A DNA stretch of 64,000 bases from Leptospira perdikensis (GTDB taxonomy: Bacteria > Spirochaetota > Leptospiria > Leptospirales > Leptospiraceae): NCBI RefSeq assembly GCF_004769575.1, contig NZ_RQGA01000003.1:744001-808000 (forward strand), read 5' to 3'. Shown here piece after piece: positions 55,072-63,323 of the stretch. The first letter of the stretch is position 1, and each line of letters starts with the position of its first letter. The position numbers were made by a program, and so were the translations under genes. The notes under the pieces were generated by a model. The model saw only the letters and a list, made by a program, of their open reading frames with translations. It had not been told where the DNA came from and ran no database searches.

Positions 55072-55557
55072 ATGAAAAAGTTAACACTCATCTCCACAAT
55101 CGGAATCTCCATGGTTCTCCTTGCCTCTCAAATGTCTGCTGCACCTAAATACGGTATGGCGGGTTGCGGACTTGGAACTCTCGTAATGCCTACTGGCAAT
55201 CAAGTGTTTGTTGCTACAACAAACGGAACTTCAGGAAGCCAAACTTTTGGTATCACTACTGGAACGTCTAACTGTAAAGCTGACGGCGTTGCTCAAAAAG
55301 AACATGCACGTGAAATCTATGTGCATATGAACTTTGATGGTTTAGAACAAGAAATGGCAGCTGGTAAAGGGGAAAAACTCTCTAACCTAGCGACTCTTTT
55401 TGAATGCAAATCAGGCGTTCGCTTCAATGAAGTAGTGAAAGAAAACTACTCTAGAATCTTCACAGAAGAATCTAAAGCAAACCCTAGTTTGATGTTGTCC
55501 AACCTTCATGAAACTTTGGAAAAAGACCAAACAGTAAAAAATTACTGTAAAATCTAA
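55072..55557 (+). CDS. DUF3015-family exported protein, copy 2
   Basis: 161 residues, tandem paralogue of the previous gene, 16 nt downstream. Signal peptide ends SQMSAAP; then PKYGMAGCGLGTLV, FGITTGTSNC, an EQEMAAGKGEKL section shared with copy 1 (GQEMASGKGEKL) and four matching cysteines. The duplication is old, since identity is moderate outside motifs. A 10-bp hairpin separates it from the DUF4105 gene. Confidence 0.85.
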   Translation: MKKLTLISTIGISMVLLASQMSAAPKYGMAGCGLGTLVMPTGNQVFVATTNGTSGSQTFGITTGTSNCKADGVAQKEHAREIYVHMNFDGLEQEMAAGKGEKLSNLATLFECKSGVRFNEVVKENYSRIFTEESKANPSLMLSNLHETLEKDQTVKNYCKI

Positions 55558-55572
55558 TCCTTTGTAAAAAAT

Positions 55573-55600
55573 CAGAGTATCCGAACATTTGGATACTCTG
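55573..55600. terminator. Perfect 10-bp hairpin between DUF3015 and DUF4105 genes
   Basis: CAGAGTATCC and GGATACTCTG flank an 8-nt loop and end exactly at the proposed GTG start of the DUF4105 gene. On the minus strand the stem is followed by ATTTTTT, the form of a rho-independent terminator pointing left. On the plus strand there is no U-run, so it may instead limit initiation of DUF4105 translation. Confidence 0.6.
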
Positions 55601-57586
55601 GTGTTTCCTCTGTACCTACTTACTCTACTTTTAATCCTCTTCACCACTTCGCTTGGGGCCATTGAACCTCCTAGCAACATTAATATACTCGACCTGGATT
55701 TTTTAACAGCAAGGAATCAAGGGAAAACGGTTCCTAAATCACCCAAGTCACAGCAATACCTGCAAGAGCTCGTTGGCGAGGCTAAAGAAAAACACTTGGC
55801 AGAAGAAACACATTGGTATCGGCTTTTGCGATTTAAAAAAACCAGATGGGGTTACCTGGAAAGCGAAGTCGATAACAAACGTTACTTTCTCGATGAAGAA
55901 GGAAAACACAATCCTGAAAAGGAATTGGTCGCAACACTTCATAGTTTTTTTACAGAAGAGCCTATTCCTGAAGGTTTACAACATCCACAATGTTATTATC
56001 CAGAAAGATACCATTGGCTCAAAGAAAAGTTAAAGTTTGATCAAAGTCGACTAATGGAAGTTTCATGTGAAAGGTTTGAGGCATGGAAGGATGCATTAAG
56101 TCCAGATTCTCTCTCCGTTGTTTTTTCCTCTTATTATATGCAGGCTCCTGCTTCTATGTTTGGTCATACACTTCTCAAACTCAATAACAAAGAAAATGAA
56201 AATGCCGAGTTGTTAGATTATGGAGTAAACTATGCTGCAACGCCAGGAGAAATGGATCCATTTTCTTATGCGTATCGGGGGTTAACTGGTGGATACCCTG
56301 GTAGTTTCGCTATATTTCCCTATTACCTGAAAGTCAATGAATACAATGATATGGAAAGCCGTGACCTTTGGGAATACAAACTAAAATTGAAACCTGAGGA
56401 CAGGGAGAGGTTTTTGCGCCATCTATGGGAAATGGGTCGTGCTGATTTTGACTATTTTTTTATCAATGAAAACTGCTCTTATCATTTGATGGAGATATTA
56501 GAAGTGGCGATGCCTGAATTAGATATTAGTAAAAAAACAGGTTGGATCGTCGCACCTGGTGATACCATTAAACTTTATTTAGCTGAAGATGGACTTGTGA
56601 TTTCCAGAAAATACCGACCCTCTCTTTATTCAAAAATAAAATACAAAATCTTTGACATGTCTGAAGATGAAAGAACTACATATTGGGAAATGATACGTTT
56701 TGAAAAAGCTTTTCTACCAGAACCAAATGAAAATTTACGGTTAGCACTGGTTACTGATGCAGTTTTAGACACATATCGATATCGTTATACAACAAAGGAC
56801 TCGGTACCCAAACAACATAAAGAGTATTACGATAAGTTATTGATTTTTAGAAGTAAACTAAATGACGAATACACTCCCAATGAACAAATTCCTTTGTCTA
56901 CACCACCTGAAGCCTCACATCCTGTAAGTCGAGTATCCACCTCTTTTGGTTCCTCTTCTTTGGGAAATTTTGCCGAGTTTCAATATCGGATTGCCTATCA
57001 TGATTTATTAAATGTAAGTAAAGGACATGCACCTAATTCTGAGTTGGCTTTTTTTGATACAACAGTCCGAACCTATGAAAACAAAAAACCAGAATTGACA
57101 TCTATGAGTGCAGTAAAGGTGACTTCTTTAAATCCTTATAATTCTATATCGAAAGACTTTTCTTATTCTTTGGATACAGGTATACAAACAGCTGTTTATC
57201 GAAATAATGATGAAACCTTACGAAAACAGGTGGGTAATTTTGATTTTCGGTTCGGGTATTCTTTTTCTAATGAATTTGGAAAGTCTCCGATGAGTATGGG
57301 TGTATTGAGTGTACTTGCTGGTGTAAAAGTACAAAATGGACGAATGTTTGAAAATGGCGTTCGTTATGGAGCCAATGCCAGTTTGCTTTACCAACAGGAA
57401 TGGGGTGTTTGGAAAATTTATGCAGGCACAACTGCACAAAATTATCAATTAAGTCATAATTTGAATACTTATTATGCTACTTTTAAAATTAGATATGCAT
57501 TTTCAAATACACATGAGTTACGAGTTGAAGTTAATGGAGAAAGATTCTATGAAGAAGCACTTGTTTCTTATCATTATTTGTTTTAA
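55601..57586 (+). CDS. DUF4105-family exported protein with C-terminal beta-barrel-like region
   Basis: About 661 residues. The start is taken as GTG 55601, giving the signal peptide FPLYLLTLLLILFTTSLGA; TTG 55589 lies inside the hairpin. The middle (about 160-330) is the DUF4105 domain with SSYYMQAPASMFGHTLLKL, GVNYAATPG and FFINENCSYHLMEILE, whose Cys-His pair hints at a papain-like site. The last 230 residues are beta-rich and the chain ends in a phenylalanine (YHYLF), as outer-membrane barrels do. It probably works with the DUF3015 proteins and the hydrolase downstream. Confidence 0.8.
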   Translation: MFPLYLLTLLLILFTTSLGAIEPPSNINILDLDFLTARNQGKTVPKSPKSQQYLQELVGEAKEKHLAEETHWYRLLRFKKTRWGYLESEVDNKRYFLDEEGKHNPEKELVATLHSFFTEEPIPEGLQHPQCYYPERYHWLKEKLKFDQSRLMEVSCERFEAWKDALSPDSLSVVFSSYYMQAPASMFGHTLLKLNNKENENAELLDYGVNYAATPGEMDPFSYAYRGLTGGYPGSFAIFPYYLKVNEYNDMESRDLWEYKLKLKPEDRERFLRHLWEMGRADFDYFFINENCSYHLMEILEVAMPELDISKKTGWIVAPGDTIKLYLAEDGLVISRKYRPSLYSKIKYKIFDMSEDERTTYWEMIRFEKAFLPEPNENLRLALVTDAVLDTYRYRYTTKDSVPKQHKEYYDKLLIFRSKLNDEYTPNEQIPLSTPPEASHPVSRVSTSFGSSSLGNFAEFQYRIAYHDLLNVSKGHAPNSELAFFDTTVRTYENKKPELTSMSAVKVTSLNPYNSISKDFSYSLDTGIQTAVYRNNDETLRKQVGNFDFRFGYSFSNEFGKSPMSMGVLSVLAGVKVQNGRMFENGVRYGANASLLYQQEWGVWKIYAGTTAQNYQLSHNLNTYYATFKIRYAFSNTHELRVEVNGERFYEEALVSYHYLF

Positions 57587-58391
57587 TTTTTTATTTTTTG
57601 GTTGTTCTTCTTTATATTACCACCCAACGAAAGAAACATACCTTACTCCTAAACAAATGGGTTTTGTATATACTCCATCGTTTATCACCACAAAGGATGG
57701 AGTAAAATTAAGTGTATGGAAAATTCATTCACAAGCAGTAGAAAAACCCAAAGCAGTCATATTACAATTCCATGGAAACGGACAAAATATGAGTACTCAT
57801 TTTTTATCTCTTGTCTGGCTTGTGAACCATGGGTATGAACTGATTGTTTTTGATTATCGAGGTTATGGTGAGTCAGAAGGAGAACCAGACCCAGATGATA
57901 TATTAGAAGATAGTAATTTAGTTCTGGAGTTTGCTTTAGAGGAAACCAGGGAAAAAGGATCGAAATTAATTGTTTATGGTCAGAGTCTTGGTGGAGCTGT
58001 CGCTATGCGTTCTGTCGCAGACTGGAAACAAAAAAACGATGTTGTTTTGCTTTGTATTGACGGGTCTTTTCCCTCTTATCGGGAAGTTGCCAAACAGACG
58101 ATGAACAATGTGCTCTTTCCTCCGATTGGGAATCTATTTGCTTGGTTGTTCCATGATGACACAAGTCCTCGTGATTCAATAGCCAAGCTATCCCCTATAC
58201 CACTTTTGATCATCCATGGAACAGATGATAATGTTGTGTTTTTTGAAAATGGAAAACAAATTTTTGGTTTGGCTGGAGAACCCAAAGTATTTTGGGAAAT
58301 CCGGGGGGGAGGGCATGTGGATTGGATGAATCTGGGTCGGTCCAAGTTTGCTAAAGATTTTTTGGTATTACTCAATCGGCATTTGTACTGA
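57549..58391 (+). CDS. Alpha/beta-hydrolase lipoprotein
   Basis: About 280 residues, start at ATG 57549 with GGAG about 9 nt upstream; it overlaps the DUF4105 end by 38 nt. Signal with lipobox FFGC. Hydrolase features: FHGNGQNMS oxyanion region, DYRGYGESEG, nucleophile elbow YGQSLGGAVA, and acid/base HGTDDNVVFF and GGGHVDW. Resembles BEM46/YfhR-type hydrolases. Fourth gene of the DUF3015-DUF4105 cluster. Confidence 0.85.
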   Translation: MKKHLFLIIICFNFLFFGCSSLYYHPTKETYLTPKQMGFVYTPSFITTKDGVKLSVWKIHSQAVEKPKAVILQFHGNGQNMSTHFLSLVWLVNHGYELIVFDYRGYGESEGEPDPDDILEDSNLVLEFALEETREKGSKLIVYGQSLGGAVAMRSVADWKQKNDVVLLCIDGSFPSYREVAKQTMNNVLFPPIGNLFAWLFHDDTSPRDSIAKLSPIPLLIIHGTDDNVVFFENGKQIFGLAGEPKVFWEIRGGGHVDWMNLGRSKFAKDFLVLLNRHLY

Positions 58392-58886
58392 TACAAATGG
58401 ATGTTCAAGGAACTTGGGAACAGAAAGTATTTCTTCTAGTGTAGTTTTTTTATCAATTTCTCGAAAAGTTAACTCACTTCGTCCTATCTTTGTTTCACTA
58501 AATATTTTGAGTTCAAAATATTTTTCCTCTCCACTTTTGATTTGAAATATTTTAGTAGCGTCTTCTTTTCCAACTACATCCAATCGGTAAGTACCTTCTT
58601 TTAATCTAAGGTAACCTAGGGATGCATTCTCTAATTCAATTTTGAAAAGAGGTGTAGGTTGTATCTGAGACGAGAATTTATCTGGATATCGCGATAATTG
58701 GCATTCATAGTTCCAAAGAGAAAGCGATGAGTGTTCCGGCCGAACCAAATAAAAAAGTCCAGAATCATCGTTTTTTGATTCTAATCTAACAAAAGTTTTT
58801 TTTTCGGCACATTGGATTGTAAAACCAAGTAGGATGAGAAATAAAATAGGAATGGAGAAAGAGTAAAAATTATGTTTAGAGTTCAT
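58368..58886 (-). CDS. Small lipoprotein, function unknown
   Basis: 172 residues; lipobox TIQC (Cys about 26). The mature part is beta-rich with YLRLKEGTYRLDVVGKEDATKIFQI, resembling a PEGA-like or carboxypeptidase-regulatory-like fold, though I cannot confirm it. Its 3' end overlaps the convergent hydrolase by 24 nt. The start overlaps the DUF445 stop (ATGA), so the two are co-translated. Confidence 0.65.
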   Translation of the reverse strand: MNSKHNFYSFSIPILFLILLGFTIQCAEKKTFVRLESKNDDSGLFYLVRPEHSSLSLWNYECQLSRYPDKFSSQIQPTPLFKIELENASLGYLRLKEGTYRLDVVGKEDATKIFQIKSGEEKYFELKIFSETKIGRSELTFREIDKKTTLEEILSVPKFLEHPFVSVQMPIE

Positions 58887-60223
58887 AGATTTCCAACTTC
58901 GGCTCCAAACCGTTTCTGATTTCTATAATGTGCAATGTAGGTAATTAAGACAAGGGCACCAACTGGAACAGAAAAATAGATATGAACTTGGATGAGTCCT
59001 GCAATCATTCCTAAAATACCACCTAAGAACTGAATTACGACCAGGTTTCCACCGGTATTGTCTAAGATCATTTTTTCCAAATCGTCCGTATCAAGAGCCA
59101 TCACTCTTTCTTCTACAAGAGCTGTTACATTGATATTATGTACAAATTTTTCAATATTGGTTTTGAGATAAACTTTTCCTTCTTCACTATACATAAATTC
59201 AAGAAGGCGTTTTTTGACCCAATCTACAGCACGAAAGAAGTTTTTTTCAATTTCTTCCCAGTTATTTGGATCATCCAAATATGATTGTAGTCGTTCAATC
59301 CCAGATGGTAGGAGATTTTGTCTTGCATAATCGCCACTGGCTTCCAACCAATTAGAAATTTTTCCCGTAATGAATTCTTGTGTTTCTTTGGAATTTAATC
59401 GTTCTTGAAGGCCCGCCATCATTTCATCCATCATCTTCATGAACTGGTCGGAAGTTTCAGGGTCTTTGACAAACCGTTCTAAAAGTTCTCGGATGGCTTC
59501 TTCGTTGAAAGAAAAAATCTTTTTTACTCCAATTCCAATTTTTCCAAGTGTACTTCTTGTTTTTAAATACTCTTCTAGACCTTCGTTGAGAAGGTTTGCC
59601 AGTTTTGGCATCTCTTCTAGAAGGATTACTCTGAGTTGTTTTCCTAGTTCTTCACGATTGGTTTCTTCTGTGAGATAGTATGTTAGGCGATCTCTTGTAT
59701 AGTCCCAAAGTTTTTGAACTTCCTCTGGACGTTCCGCCATTTTTTTCATAGTTTCTTCGGAAAAATCAAAGATAACTTCTAAAATTTCAGGTCCCCTTTC
59801 TTTTAACATCGAAATGATTTTTGTCACAAGCATAGTTCTGATTTCTACGTTGTGAATGGCCTCATCAATTTCTTTGACTATCTTTTGGATTCCTGTTTCT
59901 ACTAAGTTACGTTCATAGATATAAGATAAGATGATATCGGGATGAAGTAAATTACTTTGGATACTTTCGCCAAGTGACTTTGCGATTTTGGATTTGTTTT
60001 TGGGAACAAGGCCTGACCAACCTAGCACCTTACCATGTTTAGGTTGAAATAACATCTTGATTGCAAGGAAATTGGTGAAGTAACCAACCACCCCTGCCAT
60101 CAGAACCACGAAGACTGCGTTAATCCAAACGTTACCTTCATAGTAAACCTGAAATCCTCCTGCAATAATGGAGAAAATTACAAGTAATCTACGATACCAG
60201 GCATCTAATTTTGCAACATCCAT
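58883..60223 (-). CDS. DUF445-family membrane protein
   Basis: 446 residues. N-terminal membrane hairpin with GVVGYFTNFLAIKMLFQPKH, the DUF445/YheB signature, a long charged helical middle (about 80-400, coiled-coil-like) and a C-terminal helix pair. Proteins of this kind are inner-membrane anchored and of unknown function. It begins 1 nt after the SDR gene stop and overlaps the next lipoprotein gene by 4 nt. Confidence 0.85.
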   Translation of the reverse strand: MDVAKLDAWYRRLLVIFSIIAGGFQVYYEGNVWINAVFVVLMAGVVGYFTNFLAIKMLFQPKHGKVLGWSGLVPKNKSKIAKSLGESIQSNLLHPDIILSYIYERNLVETGIQKIVKEIDEAIHNVEIRTMLVTKIISMLKERGPEILEVIFDFSEETMKKMAERPEEVQKLWDYTRDRLTYYLTEETNREELGKQLRVILLEEMPKLANLLNEGLEEYLKTRSTLGKIGIGVKKIFSFNEEAIRELLERFVKDPETSDQFMKMMDEMMAGLQERLNSKETQEFITGKISNWLEASGDYARQNLLPSGIERLQSYLDDPNNWEEIEKNFFRAVDWVKKRLLEFMYSEEGKVYLKTNIEKFVHNINVTALVEERVMALDTDDLEKMILDNTGGNLVVIQFLGGILGMIAGLIQVHIYFSVPVGALVLITYIAHYRNQKRFGAEVGNL

Positions 60224-60224
60224 C

Positions 60225-60998
60225 CTATTCCTCTTCTAGTTTTAAGTATTTACCACTTAACCTTCGTAAGAAGCCTCGTGGAATGAGTTCGGAAATGGTA
60301 ACCGCACCTTGGTTGAACGAACCTGTGATACATACTGCTTCGTTATGGCGAAGTGCACTCAGTGATTCTTCTACCACTACATCAGCATCTTGCCACATAA
60401 ACGAAGGATATTTGGATTTATTAATTCCTGCTCTTTGGTGAAAATCTGAATGGGTAAGCCCTGGACAAAGTGCTTGTACATATATTCCGTGAAGTTTTGC
60501 CTCTTCGTGGATGGACTCTGTGAAGGATTTTACAAATGCTTTGGTTGCGGCATAAATAGCACTGCCTGGAGCTGGCAAATAACCTGCGATAGATGCCACA
60601 TTAATCAAATATCCTTTTTTATTTTTTTTAAATCGGTTAAGAGCAACATGGCTTAAATGAACTAATGTTTTTACATTTAGATTTACTTCATCTAGTTCTT
60701 TTTCGAGTGGTAAAGCTGCAAACTCACCAACAGTTCCAAATCCTGCATTGTTTACTACAAGTTCTACATCTTTATCTTTTGTGATGATACTTGCGAGTTC
60801 TTCCACATCTTTTTTCTTTGTAAGGTCAAGAGCAAAGTATTTTAAGATACCTCGAGATTTCGGTTCTAATTCTAAAATTACTTTTTTTAAATCGGATTCC
60901 GTACGGGAAATTAAAAAGACATTGTAGTCTTTAGCAAGAGCACGAACAAATTCTTTTCCAATTCCTTGGGATGCGCCAGTGACATATGCATTTTTCAT
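60225..60998 (-). CDS. Short-chain dehydrogenase/reductase
   Basis: 257 residues. NAD(P) motif TGASQGIGKEF, NNAG at about 88-91, catalytic YAATK with Ser in NVASIAG, and the C-terminal PGLTHSDF. Classic SDR lacking a clue to substrate. Overlaps the acetyltransferase gene upstream by ATGA and belongs to the operon that includes DUF445 and the lipoprotein. Confidence 0.88.
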   Translation of the reverse strand: MKNAYVTGASQGIGKEFVRALAKDYNVFLISRTESDLKKVILELEPKSRGILKYFALDLTKKKDVEELASIITKDKDVELVVNNAGFGTVGEFAALPLEKELDEVNLNVKTLVHLSHVALNRFKKNKKGYLINVASIAGYLPAPGSAIYAATKAFVKSFTESIHEEAKLHGIYVQALCPGLTHSDFHQRAGINKSKYPSFMWQDADVVVEESLSALRHNEAVCITGSFNQGAVTISELIPRGFLRRLSGKYLKLEEE

Positions 60999-61423
60999 TC
61001 AGGTGGATTCCTTTTCATCAGAACGGCTGTGGATCCGTCCGGATAGTATTTTTTACGTCTTTCTAATTCTAAAAAGCCAACTGACTGGTAAAGTCTGATG
61101 GCCGCTTCGTTTGATTCCTTAACTTCCAGGAAAAATTCTTTTTTGGGAAATTCTTGGAAGAGGGATAACAAAAGTTGTTTTGCTAAACCTAACTTTCGAT
61201 AGTTGGGAAGTGTCGCGATACGAAAAATTTCAATCTCCCAAGGAGTTTCGCAAACGAGAGCATAACACTCCCCATCGGGACTTCCCAAAACAAAAGCCAC
61301 ATGGAATTCAAGATGGGTTTGGATCATCTTTTCTGTCCATTCCTCGCCGGGGAAACAGAGGGATTCCCAATGGAGGAGGAGGGAAAGATCCGATTCACCC
61401 AACCTTCGAAAACTATGAGACAT
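60995..61423 (-). CDS. GNAT acetyltransferase, RimI-like
   Basis: About 142 residues. GNAT core: IEIFRIATLPNYRKLGLAKQLL (acetyl-CoA loop RxxGxA-type RKLGLA) and EVKESNEAAIRLYQSVGFLE, as in RimI. It probably acetylates the N-terminus of ribosomal protein S18 or another protein. ATG 61423 is preferred; GTG 61429 is an in-frame alternative. First gene of the operon with the SDR and DUF445. Confidence 0.75.
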   Translation of the reverse strand: MSHSFRRLGESDLSLLLHWESLCFPGEEWTEKMIQTHLEFHVAFVLGSPDGECYALVCETPWEIEIFRIATLPNYRKLGLAKQLLLSLFQEFPKKEFFLEVKESNEAAIRLYQSVGFLELERRKKYYPDGSTAVLMKRNPPE

Positions 61424-61473
61424 AATCACATTTTTTTCTTTTCATCCAAAAGAAAGAAACTAAAATCGAACTG

Positions 61474-62391
61474 ATGGGCACAAAAAACAGCAGGTTTTCT
61501 TTGGTTTCACTGCCACTGGGCATCCTATTTCTTTTGCTCGGATTTAGTTTTATAGGTTGTGACTATTTAAAGTCACTTACCGAATCCAAATATCGCAAGC
61601 GGATTGGTGGCGATCTTCCCACAGAAAAAGACATCGTCAATTGGAAAGAGAAGTTAGCTTTGGAAGAGGCAGAAATTGAGGAGATGGACAAACGGATCCG
61701 TAAAATGGTCCAAAAGTCCAACCAATCGGCAGCCCTTTCTTGGAAAATTGCCAGAGCCTATATGCGGGCCGGTTCTGCGGACCTCGGTTCTCGTTATTAT
61801 GAAGAAGCTATTGGAGAATCCTTACCAAATACAAAACAAGGTGGGTTTGAAATCCATTCCTATGAATCTGCCTTACCTTACTTTGAGAAAGCCATTCAAT
61901 CAGGAAAACTAGATAAACAATTGTTATATGAAACTGCAGTGGCTTACGCCAATGCATCAAAAGATATGGGTTGGGAGCATACAAGGCGCAATCGTGCGAT
62001 TGGTTTATTCAAACAACTTTCCAAATTAGACAAAGAAGATTCTCGTTTCCCTTTTCAGTTGGCCCTCATTTATTTTGATTCTTCTTTGAAGGATGAAGCG
62101 TGGAATGGAAAAACTTCCAATGGTTATGATGAAGTGGAAACAGCATTTTCTCTTTTGGATCAAATTCTTCGTAAAGAGCCATACAATGTTCCTACACGGT
62201 TTGCCAAAGCCAATTTTTTATATCAGGTTGGTAAATCGAATTTAGCTTATGATGAATACATTCGAATCAAATCTGTTTTGGAAGAGATGAAAGAAAAAGG
62301 AAACATCAGAGAACCTTTGGAAGAGAATTCTTCTTATCGTAATGTCATCAAAAACTTGAACCAATTAGGGGCCCAAAACAAATCAAATTAA
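61474..62391 (+). CDS. TPR lipoprotein
   Basis: 305 residues, lipobox FIGC (Cys about 29). Helical repeats follow: ALSWKIARAYMRAGSADLGSRYYEEAI, ALPYFEKAIQSG, LLYETAVAYANASK and a last pair near 250. TPR lipoproteins are usually scaffolds. It is divergent from the GNAT gene and lies directly before dprA (11 nt gap). Confidence 0.78.
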   Translation: MGTKNSRFSLVSLPLGILFLLLGFSFIGCDYLKSLTESKYRKRIGGDLPTEKDIVNWKEKLALEEAEIEEMDKRIRKMVQKSNQSAALSWKIARAYMRAGSADLGSRYYEEAIGESLPNTKQGGFEIHSYESALPYFEKAIQSGKLDKQLLYETAVAYANASKDMGWEHTRRNRAIGLFKQLSKLDKEDSRFPFQLALIYFDSSLKDEAWNGKTSNGYDEVETAFSLLDQILRKEPYNVPTRFAKANFLYQVGKSNLAYDEYIRIKSVLEEMKEKGNIREPLEENSSYRNVIKNLNQLGAQNKSN

Positions 62392-62402
62392 CCACTTAAA
62401 AT

Positions 62403-63323
62403 GTGGTCGTTTCGATTTTAGGTCATCCCCGGATTTCCTCTTTTCTTCGAAAAACAAGGGTTTGGTGTAAGTATTCTCACTTTTCTGAACTCTATCAGGT
62501 TTTACCCAGTTATTTCGAAGAAGAGTTTTGGAATCAATGTTTGGATGAGTGTAAACAATGGGAAAAAAAACGGAATCCCCTTTGGAGACTTTTACATTTT
62601 TACGACCAAAATTATCCAAAGAATTTAAAAGAAATTTATGATCCACCTCTTGTGATTGCTTGTTTGGGGAATTTTCAGTTATTACAATCTCCTATGGTTG
62701 CCATAGTCGGAACAAGAAAATCATCGCCGGTTTCGTTACTTGCTACAAAAGAATTGGTTCGTTTCGTGTCATTAAACAAAGGTTTGGCGGTAGTATCCGG
62801 TATGGCCCTCGGGGTTGATCGCCAAGCTTTCCTTTCTGCTTTGGACTTGGGGGTACCTGTCGTAGGTGTTCTTGGGACCACTCTTGGGATGGAATACCCT
62901 CCGGGAAACAGAGATTTATACAAAAGGATCAAAGAAGATTCAAAACAACTCCTGCTTACTGAATTTTTATTAAAAACGGAACCTGCCAAATGGACTTTTC
63001 CGAAACGCAATCGTGTCATCTCTGGTCTTTCTGAAAGAGTTTACATTATGGAATCGGGTCGAAAGTCAGGAACCATTTCCACGGCTTACAGTGCTATGGA
63101 ACAAAATCGGGAAATTTATGTTTTTGATCATCCCAAACAATTTGATAACGAGGGAGGGAAGTTATTATTACGACAAGGGGCTCAAAGAATATTTGGTGAA
63201 ACTAGGATAGTGAAAGAAGAAGTGAATTCAAATGAGATGAGTTATGAAGAATGGAAAACAAAACAAACCATCTCTTCCGGAATTGAAAGAGATGGTGAAT
63301 GGGATATAAATTTTACCCTTTGA
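62403..63323 (+). CDS. dprA: DNA-processing protein DprA
   Basis: 306 residues. DprA/Smf Rossmann core: VAIVGTRKSSPVSLLAT, VVSGMALGVDRQAFLSALD, GVLGTTLGMEYPPGNRDLY and FPKRNRVISGLSERVYIMES with SGTISTA. It loads RecA onto single-stranded DNA during transformation or recombination. The start is GTG 62403. The N-terminal SAM-like domain appears short and the C-terminal winged helix is reduced (last 45 residues). It converges with the exchanger gene, sharing 11 nt. Confidence 0.9.
   Translation: MVVSILGHPRISSFLRKTRVWCKYSHFSELYQVLPSYFEEEFWNQCLDECKQWEKKRNPLWRLLHFYDQNYPKNLKEIYDPPLVIACLGNFQLLQSPMVAIVGTRKSSPVSLLATKELVRFVSLNKGLAVVSGMALGVDRQAFLSALDLGVPVVGVLGTTLGMEYPPGNRDLYKRIKEDSKQLLLTEFLLKTEPAKWTFPKRNRVISGLSERVYIMESGRKSGTISTAYSAMEQNREIYVFDHPKQFDNEGGKLLLRQGAQRIFGETRIVKEEVNSNEMSYEEWKTKQTISSGIERDGEWDINFTL

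Noticed and set aside
57474..57548. Earlier start for the hydrolase lipoprotein
   Set aside because: Would place 25 polar residues before the signal peptide; ATG 57549 has GGAG and begins the lipoprotein signal.
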